Below, piece by piece: positions 59,181 to 64,000 of a stretch of 64,000 bases of DNA (position 1 is its first letter; every line of letters starts with the position of its first letter). Source of the stretch: an uncultured Subdoligranulum sp. (GTDB taxonomy: Bacteria; Bacillota; Clostridia; Oscillospirales; Ruminococcaceae); NCBI RefSeq assembly GCF_963931595.1, contig NZ_OZ007030.1, forward strand, positions 1,232,481 through 1,296,480. Reading direction: 5' to 3'. The notes beneath the pieces are model-generated. The model made no database searches. It saw only the letters and a list, made by a program, of their open reading frames with translations, and was not told the DNA's origin. Position numbers and translations under genes: made by a program.

Positions 59181-59953
59181 ACGCCTGCCTCCACAATGCG
59201 GCAAGCCACAAAAGCCGCCAGCATCCAGATTTCTGCTTTTTGAAGGAACCACCCGGCCAGGTCGCCGGAAATCCCGCCAAACTGTTTCTGGGCCACGCAT
59301 TTATATCGCCACAGCACCAGCATCGCCGCCCCAATCATACAGACCCCGGCCACGCCGCCGGCTGCCATCAATCCGGCACACAGGCATACTGCCAGCACCG
59401 CCAGGACCCGGCGCACCGTAACACGGTCCGCCGCCGTGGCAAAGGTATGGACCAGGCCGGTATTTCTGGCGATCGGGAAAGACGCCACGGCCCACCCGGA
59501 CAGGGTCCGTTCCAGCACAAATCCCAGCCCCAGGCAGATCAGTGCCTGACGGTCCATCTGTACAGACGCGCACAGAGCAAAATAGGCCACAAAATAGCTG
59601 CACACCCGAATCAGGGCAAAGGAACCGCAATGGGGGTCTTTGAGAATTTCCTGCTTTTTTGCCTGTTCCGCATAACTGGCCAGCGCGTCGCAGGTATCCG
59701 CATACCCGTCCAGATGAATGCCGCCCGTGATGAACACGGGAATCAGGCAATATCCGCCCGCCTGCAGCCAGCCCGGGACCGGCCAGGCGCCGCATAAAAC
59801 TGTCCAGAAGACATACGCCGCTGCGCAGACCAGACCTACCAACGGAAACGCACACATCGCATGCCGCATGTTTTTTTCGTTCCAGACAGGCTGCGGCACC
59901 GGGATTGCGCTGAACATGGCAAAGGCAACCGCGATGGTTTCCGCCACGATCAT
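59177..59953 (-). CDS. cobS: Adenosylcobinamide-GDP ribazoletransferase (cobalamin synthase)
   Basis: This 258-aa membrane protein makes adenosylcobalamin from adenosylcobinamide-GDP and alpha-ribazole. The catalytic signature GGIHLDGYADTCDA is clear and there are about six hydrophobic segments; QFGGISGDLAGW near the end is also typical. It overlaps cobU by four bases. Confidence 0.96.
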   Translation of the reverse strand: MIVAETIAVAFAMFSAIPVPQPVWNEKNMRHAMCAFPLVGLVCAAAYVFWTVLCGAWPVPGWLQAGGYCLIPVFITGGIHLDGYADTCDALASYAEQAKKQEILKDPHCGSFALIRVCSYFVAYFALCASVQMDRQALICLGLGFVLERTLSGWAVASFPIARNTGLVHTFATAADRVTVRRVLAVLAVCLCAGLMAAGGVAGVCMIGAAMLVLWRYKCVAQKQFGGISGDLAGWFLQKAEIWMLAAFVACRIVEAGV

Positions 59954-60489
59954 AGAGGGTTCCTTCCTTTGTAATAACTTGGCAGACCGGCAACCACTTC
60001 GCAGACTGCATCCGCCTGCCCTGCAAGTTCCTGATGCAGCTTTCCCAGCAAACGCAGATACTGCTCGGTTTCCCCTGCGTAATTACTTCCACCCGTGCCC
60101 ACTTCATTGGACACAATCACCAGGTGACAGCACATGCCGTACAGTTTGCGGATGCCGGCGAGGATGATTTCTTCTGTCTGATGCAGTGTCCGCCCTGGCG
60201 CATAGAATTCGTTGGCCGCCAGATTGCCGAGATCCTCCAGCAAAATCGTACCACCTTTGTCAAGAGCGGCCGACTGTATGCCCATAAGATCCAGCGGCCG
60301 CTCCAACGTCACGAAGCCGCGGCCGGCCCGCTGGCGCCGGTGTTTTTCGATGCGCGCCCGGCATTCCTCATCCCAGACCTGCATGGTTGCCAGGTAGTAC
60401 CGCGGCATAGCGCCTGCCAGATGTACTGTCAGCTGCTCCGCGTATTCACTTTTGCCGCTGCCGGAACCTCCGATCACCAGGATCAGCAT
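59950..60489 (-). CDS. cobU: Bifunctional adenosylcobinamide kinase / guanylyltransferase
   Basis: This 179-aa enzyme has an intact P-loop (GGSGSGKSEYAE), the kinase region (LATMQVWDEECRARIEKHRRQR) and the downstream VSNEVGTGG. It phosphorylates adenosylcobinamide and attaches GMP. It overlaps cobT by seven bases. This is the catalytic copy, in contrast with the shortened one downstream. Confidence 0.95.
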   Translation of the reverse strand: MLILVIGGSGSGKSEYAEQLTVHLAGAMPRYYLATMQVWDEECRARIEKHRRQRAGRGFVTLERPLDLMGIQSAALDKGGTILLEDLGNLAANEFYAPGRTLHQTEEIILAGIRKLYGMCCHLVIVSNEVGTGGSNYAGETEQYLRLLGKLHQELAGQADAVCEVVAGLPSYYKGRNPL

Positions 60490-61562
60490 CCGGCACCTCC
60501 CTGTGGCGCATACGGCTGCATACCGTAATCATCAAATGTACTGCCGTCGTAGATGGCCATCGCCATATCCAGCACAGGCATGACGGCCACAGCACCGGTT
60601 CCCTCCCCCAGCCGCATGCCGGCCGTAAGGATCGGGCGCTTGCCCAAAGCCTCCAGCAGCAACTTGCCGGCCGGTTCGGCACTCTGGTGCGTTGCAAAAA
60701 TGGCTGCGGACGCCGCGGGCGCCAGCCGTACCGCGCACAGTGCCGCAGCCGCGCTGATGGCACCGTCGATCAGAACGGGAATCCGGTAAATTGCCCCGCC
60801 CAGAAACACACCGCACAGCCCTGCGATATCAAATCCCCCCACCTTGGAAAGGATGTCCACCGGGTCTTTGGCGTCGGGCCGGTTGCAGGCAATGGCTTTT
60901 TCGATCGCCTGCCGCTTGCGCACAAGCCCCTGATCCGACAAGCCGGCACCGCGGCCAGTCAGCTCCTGCGGGCTCACTCCCAGCAGGACACAGCTTACTG
61001 CAGTTGCGGTGGTGGTGTTGCCGATGCCCATTTCACCTGTTGCAAGCAGATGCATACCGGCTTCCTTTTGCTGTCTGACCAGGTCAATCCCCGTCAGAAT
61101 GGCCTGCTCCGCCTGGTCATAGGACATGGCAGGGCCGAAAGTCATATCTGCCGTTCCATTGCCGATCCGGCGTGAAAGCACGCCTGACCGGGGCGAAAAA
61201 TCTCGGATTCCCATATCCACAGGTACTACCCGGCAGTCGGCCAATGCTGCCATACGGCAGACATTACTCTTTCCCGCCGCCAGCTCGCGGGCCACAATGC
61301 CGGTCACTTCGCAGCCGGACTGGGAAACGCCCTGGGCTACCACACCGTTATCAGCGCACAGAACCAGCACCGCCCGCGGGGTGAGCCGGAGCTGTTCCGT
61401 TCCGACCAGCGCTGCCATATCCGTCACCATATCTTCCAAAAGGCCCAGGCTGCCCAGCGGTTTTGCGCAGGCATCCCAGCGCTGCCGTGCTCTGTGCGCC
61501 GCGTCTTCCATCGGAGGACGGATGGATCCTAACAGTGCGCTCAGTTTTCTTCCTTGCGGCAT
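60483..61562 (-). CDS. cobT: Nicotinate-nucleotide:dimethylbenzimidazole phosphoribosyltransferase
   Basis: This 359-aa enzyme makes alpha-ribazole-5'-phosphate from the lower-ligand base and nicotinate mononucleotide. The KPLGSLG motif is near the start; GEMGIGNTTTATAV and the catalytic glutamate region GMRLGEGTGA are both present. It overlaps cbiA by 22 bases. The lower-ligand base made by this organism cannot be deduced. Confidence 0.96.
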   Translation of the reverse strand: MPQGRKLSALLGSIRPPMEDAAHRARQRWDACAKPLGSLGLLEDMVTDMAALVGTEQLRLTPRAVLVLCADNGVVAQGVSQSGCEVTGIVARELAAGKSNVCRMAALADCRVVPVDMGIRDFSPRSGVLSRRIGNGTADMTFGPAMSYDQAEQAILTGIDLVRQQKEAGMHLLATGEMGIGNTTTATAVSCVLLGVSPQELTGRGAGLSDQGLVRKRQAIEKAIACNRPDAKDPVDILSKVGGFDIAGLCGVFLGGAIYRIPVLIDGAISAAAALCAVRLAPAASAAIFATHQSAEPAGKLLLEALGKRPILTAGMRLGEGTGAVAVMPVLDMAMAIYDGSTFDDYGMQPYAPQGGAGC

Positions 61563-62914
61563 ACGCCACGCTCCTTCTCATACGCACCGGCTGCTTCCAC
61601 GAAACGCCGTGCCAACCGGGGTGTTCCTGCCATATACAGATGGGCAAACGACGCAAACAGGGTCGGGGAAGCAAATCCTTCCTGCCATTGACGGCTGCCC
61701 AGTGGTTTCCGGATTGTGAAATCCGTTCCGTTTTGTGTGCTGTCCCAGTAGTGAAACTCATGTACCGGCGCGCTTTCTCCCGCACGGAACAACAGACTGT
61801 CCCCCTTGGCGGTGAGTTCCGCGTATCCGAACCGCACCAGCCGCTCTGTGCGGTGTCCCTGTCCCGGCAGAACCCCTGCCATAGGCCACAGAGTGCCCTG
61901 CTCATCTTCCAGGGCCTGTCCCAGGTACAGAAAACCGCCGCACTCCGCCACCGTCGGCATCCTACCGCACACCGCCTTTTGTACCGCAGTACGCATAGCC
62001 TGGTTCTGACTGAGCCTGGCTGCATGCAATTCCGGATATCCGCCCGGAAGATACAGCCCCGCACAGCCGGACGGCAAGTCTGTGTCCCGCAAAGGACTGA
62101 AAAAGACCGGCTTGGCTCCCGCTTGCCTCAAGGCATCCAGCGTTTCCGCATAACAGAAACAAAATGCCTCGTCCTGCGCCACTGCAATGGGTACCGCGGA
62201 GGTCATCGGGGGGGTTGGTTCTTCTGTCCGACGGGGCCGCGCACACAGTTCTTCAAGCCGAGGCAGGTCCAATGTCTTGCAGGCCTGCTGCGCCAGGGCG
62301 TGGATTCTTTCCTGAAGATCCTCGATTTCTCCCGCCGTATAAAGGCCCAGATGTCTGCTTTCCAGCTGCGCTTCTTCCATGGGCGGCAGATATCCCAGCA
62401 CCGGCAACCCCGTTTCCCGCTCCAGCATGGGCGCCAGCATCTGGTAAAGCATCGGCTTGCAGTCGTTGAGCAGGATTCCCACCAAATGACTGTGGGTACG
62501 GAATTCATTCAATCCACGCACCGTCGCTGCCAGCGTCAGGCTGGCCCCTTTGGGACGAAGTACCAACAGCACAGGCAGATCCAGCACATCCGCAAGATGC
62601 CAGGCGCTGGCGCGGGTCGTGGTGCCGCCCACTCCGTCGTACAATCCCATGACCCCTTCGCAGACCGCGGCATCGCAGCCTTGCGTGTAGCGCCCGTAAA
62701 GGTGCTGAACCGTTGTCTCGTCAGAGAGGAAAAGATCGAGATTGTGACTTTGGATGCCCAGCACGGCACGGTGAAACATCGGATCAATATAATCCGGCCC
62801 GCACTTGAACGCGCAGACAGTATGCCCCCGTTGTTTCAGTGCCGCCAGCAGCGCACAGGTCATCACTGTTTTGCCGCCTCCCGACTGCGGGGCGGCCACC
62901 ATACATTCAATCAT
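61541..62914 (-). CDS. cbiA: Cobyrinate a,c-diamide synthase
   Basis: This 457-aa enzyme amidates carboxylates a and c of cobyrinate with glutamine. It has an N-terminal P-loop (APQSGGGKTVMTCALLAAL) and CGPDYIDPMFH. A C-terminal glutamine amidotransferase domain with the nucleophile in AECGGFLYLG follows. The ATG at 62914 lies within the end of cbiET (eight-base overlap). Length and motif order are normal. Confidence 0.95.
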   Translation of the reverse strand: MIECMVAAPQSGGGKTVMTCALLAALKQRGHTVCAFKCGPDYIDPMFHRAVLGIQSHNLDLFLSDETTVQHLYGRYTQGCDAAVCEGVMGLYDGVGGTTTRASAWHLADVLDLPVLLVLRPKGASLTLAATVRGLNEFRTHSHLVGILLNDCKPMLYQMLAPMLERETGLPVLGYLPPMEEAQLESRHLGLYTAGEIEDLQERIHALAQQACKTLDLPRLEELCARPRRTEEPTPPMTSAVPIAVAQDEAFCFCYAETLDALRQAGAKPVFFSPLRDTDLPSGCAGLYLPGGYPELHAARLSQNQAMRTAVQKAVCGRMPTVAECGGFLYLGQALEDEQGTLWPMAGVLPGQGHRTERLVRFGYAELTAKGDSLLFRAGESAPVHEFHYWDSTQNGTDFTIRKPLGSRQWQEGFASPTLFASFAHLYMAGTPRLARRFVEAAGAYEKERGVCRKEEN

Positions 62915-64000
62915 CGCACTGTACCGTCGCAAGGAAAATGGGATTCTGGGCCATCATAAGGTGCAGCCTGCCCACCGGCTGCGCTTCACTGACTGCAAGC
63001 TGCGTCACCATCGGCGTCAGGCCCTGCTCACGGCAAAATGCCAGGACTGTTTCCAGCGTTTCCAGGGCAATGCAGCTCACACATAACCGAACGGCGGGAT
63101 TTTTTTTCAGCGCAAGGCGTAGAATTTCTTCCATTTTGCCTTTGCTGCCCCCCACAAAAACCGCATCCGGCGCCGGCAGATCTTCCAGCGCCCGGGGCGC
63201 ACGGCCGGGTATCGCCCGTACATTCCAGACATGGAACTTTTCCCGGTTCTGCCGGATCAATTCCAGCGCCGATTCTTCGCACTCCACTGCATATACGGTC
63301 CCACCCTGCGATGCAGCCGCCAGCTCCACGCTGACACTGCCCGTCCCGGCGCCCACGTCCCAGAAAACCTCCTCCGGCCCGGGATTCAGCGCAGCCAGAA
63401 TCGCCGCACGCACCTGACGCTTCGTCATAGGGACTTTACCGCGTATAAACCAGGCATCCGGCCATCCCGGCATCCGGCGCGGCGGCTGCGGTGCCGCTTC
63501 GGCCAGCAGCACACACAGCGGCGCGAAGGTTTCCCTTTGCATCTGGGCCGCCGTTCCTTCCACAATACGCTGGTCAGGATAGCTCAGATTTTCCCCCACC
63601 GTTACCGGCAGATCGCCCAGCCCGGCATCCGTCAGCTGTGAGCAGAGTTCCGGGACCCCCAGGCTGCCTCCCGTGAGGAAAAAGGCTGGTTTTCCCTGCA
63701 TGACCGCCGCCACTGCATCACACTGTACGCCATGGGCCGAGACGAGCAGCCAGTCCTGCCAGGGGCGATGCAGTGCAGCAGCCATCAGTTGTACACTGGA
63801 AATTCCCGGACAGACAACATACGGAATATCCTGTGCTTGCAGCAGCGGAACAAGATTCCGGCAGCCCGAATAAAATCCCGTGTCCCCGCTGTAGACGACA
63901 GCGGCTTCATCACATTCCGCCCCCTGCAGCGCTTCCAGAATTTTCTGCGGTTTGGTTGCCGCCACGCGGCGCTGTGTGCAGCCGTCCGGGAGATTTTCCA
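62907..64000 (-). CDS. cbiET: Bifunctional cobalt-precorrin C5,C15-methyltransferase/decarboxylase (CbiET), 5' partial
   Basis: The reading frame stays open to the right edge of the window, so the N-terminus is missing. The first part is a CbiE-like tetrapyrrole methylase domain (VVYSGDTGFYSGC, VVCPGISSVQL). The second part is a CbiT domain with the SAM loop DVGAGTGSVSVELA and a methyltransferase core. The fusion carries out C-5/C-15 methylation and C-12 decarboxylation. In-frame GTG at 63965 is not the true start because family residues continue upstream. Confidence 0.92.
   Translation of the reverse strand, partial: ENLPDGCTQRRVAATKPQKILEALQGAECDEAAVVYSGDTGFYSGCRNLVPLLQAQDIPYVVCPGISSVQLMAAALHRPWQDWLLVSAHGVQCDAVAAVMQGKPAFFLTGGSLGVPELCSQLTDAGLGDLPVTVGENLSYPDQRIVEGTAAQMQRETFAPLCVLLAEAAPQPPRRMPGWPDAWFIRGKVPMTKRQVRAAILAALNPGPEEVFWDVGAGTGSVSVELAAASQGGTVYAVECEESALELIRQNREKFHVWNVRAIPGRAPRALEDLPAPDAVFVGGSKGKMEEILRLALKKNPAVRLCVSCIALETLETVLAFCREQGLTPMVTQLAVSEAQPVGRLHLMMAQNPIFLATVQCDD

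Noticed and set aside
63960..64000. Cobalamin riboswitch or promoter at the right edge
   Set aside because: The cbiET frame stays open to the edge, so the operon start and any riboswitch lie outside the window.
1..64000. tRNA genes, CRISPR arrays, insertion sequences or prophage segments
   Set aside because: No tRNA cloverleaf, no regularly spaced repeats, no transposase or integrase motifs were seen by eye; an automated scan could still find a missed tRNA.

Overview
The window reads as one chromosomal segment of an anaerobic, endospore-forming member of the Clostridia. The high-GC coding sequence, the dense operons and a stand-alone [FeFe] hydrogenase point towards the Oscillospiraceae/Ruminococcaceae. 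The sporulation genes spoVM, spoIVA, bofA, gerW and a SPOCS/LysM coat-type gene, a pta/pyk fermentation set, and an unbroken cobalamin operon support this. The genus is not resolvable from the sequence alone. No insertion sequence, prophage, tRNA or CRISPR array was seen, so this is mostly core genome.

Layout. 1-3.0 kb (+): the 3' part of mtaB and a monomeric [FeFe] hydrogenase. 3.0-9.2 kb (-): rlmH, walJ, murA, an M23 peptidase, an RluA-type pseudouridine synthase and RNase P RNA. 9.2-12.9 kb (-): a sporulation block (bofA, yaaL, spoIVA, SPOCS-LysM gene) preceded by a 22-codon spoVM. 13.0-25.0 kb (-): the classic Firmicutes locus yicC-remA-gmk-priA-def-fmt-rsmB-rlmN-prpC-prkC-rsgA-thiN, lacking rpoZ, coaBC and rpe. 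25.2-28.4 kb (-): a three-gene biotin-dependent carboxyltransferase operon whose make-up resembles transcarboxylase. 28.6-32.6 kb (-): site-2 protease-scpA-scpB-DUF2953-gerW-rluB. 32.7-34.5 kb (+): rpmB, a 57-aa DUF4250 gene and an ATP-grasp enzyme. 34.5-38.8 kb (-): deoB, a YdcF-like protein, an esterase and a DUF6056 membrane protein. 39.0-41.3 kb (+): pyk and luxS. 41.3-47.2 kb (-): pta, two small genes, and a two-component system with its own membrane protein and lipoprotein. 47.3-48.1 kb (+): a PTPS/QueD-like protein with a zinc ribbon behind a long leader. 48.4-52.3 kb (-): tmRNA, smpB, recR, ybaB, dnaX and SRP RNA. 52.3-64.0 kb (-): thirteen tightly overlapping genes for cobalamin synthesis and corrinoid/iron-type ABC uptake, running off the right edge.

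How the parts fit. SpoVM and SpoIVA are the known pair that starts the spore coat basement layer, and here they lie about 1.7 kb apart. PrpC/PrkC/RsgA form the usual cell-wall sensing and ribosome-assembly cluster. The cobalamin operon covers the CbiET step, amidation, the aminopropanol arm, lower-ligand activation and final assembly. Three housekeeping RNAs (rnpB, ssrA, SRP RNA) are all on the minus strand, each with a recognisable promoter or terminator.

I did not find a clearly new large system. The points most worth a second look are the tiny spoVM gene, the degenerate carboxyltransferase operon, the PTPS-like protein without the usual cysteine, a shortened CobU copy beside a full-length one, a self-contained two-component/lipoprotein module, and a tmRNA whose best-fitting tag starts on a GAC codon.
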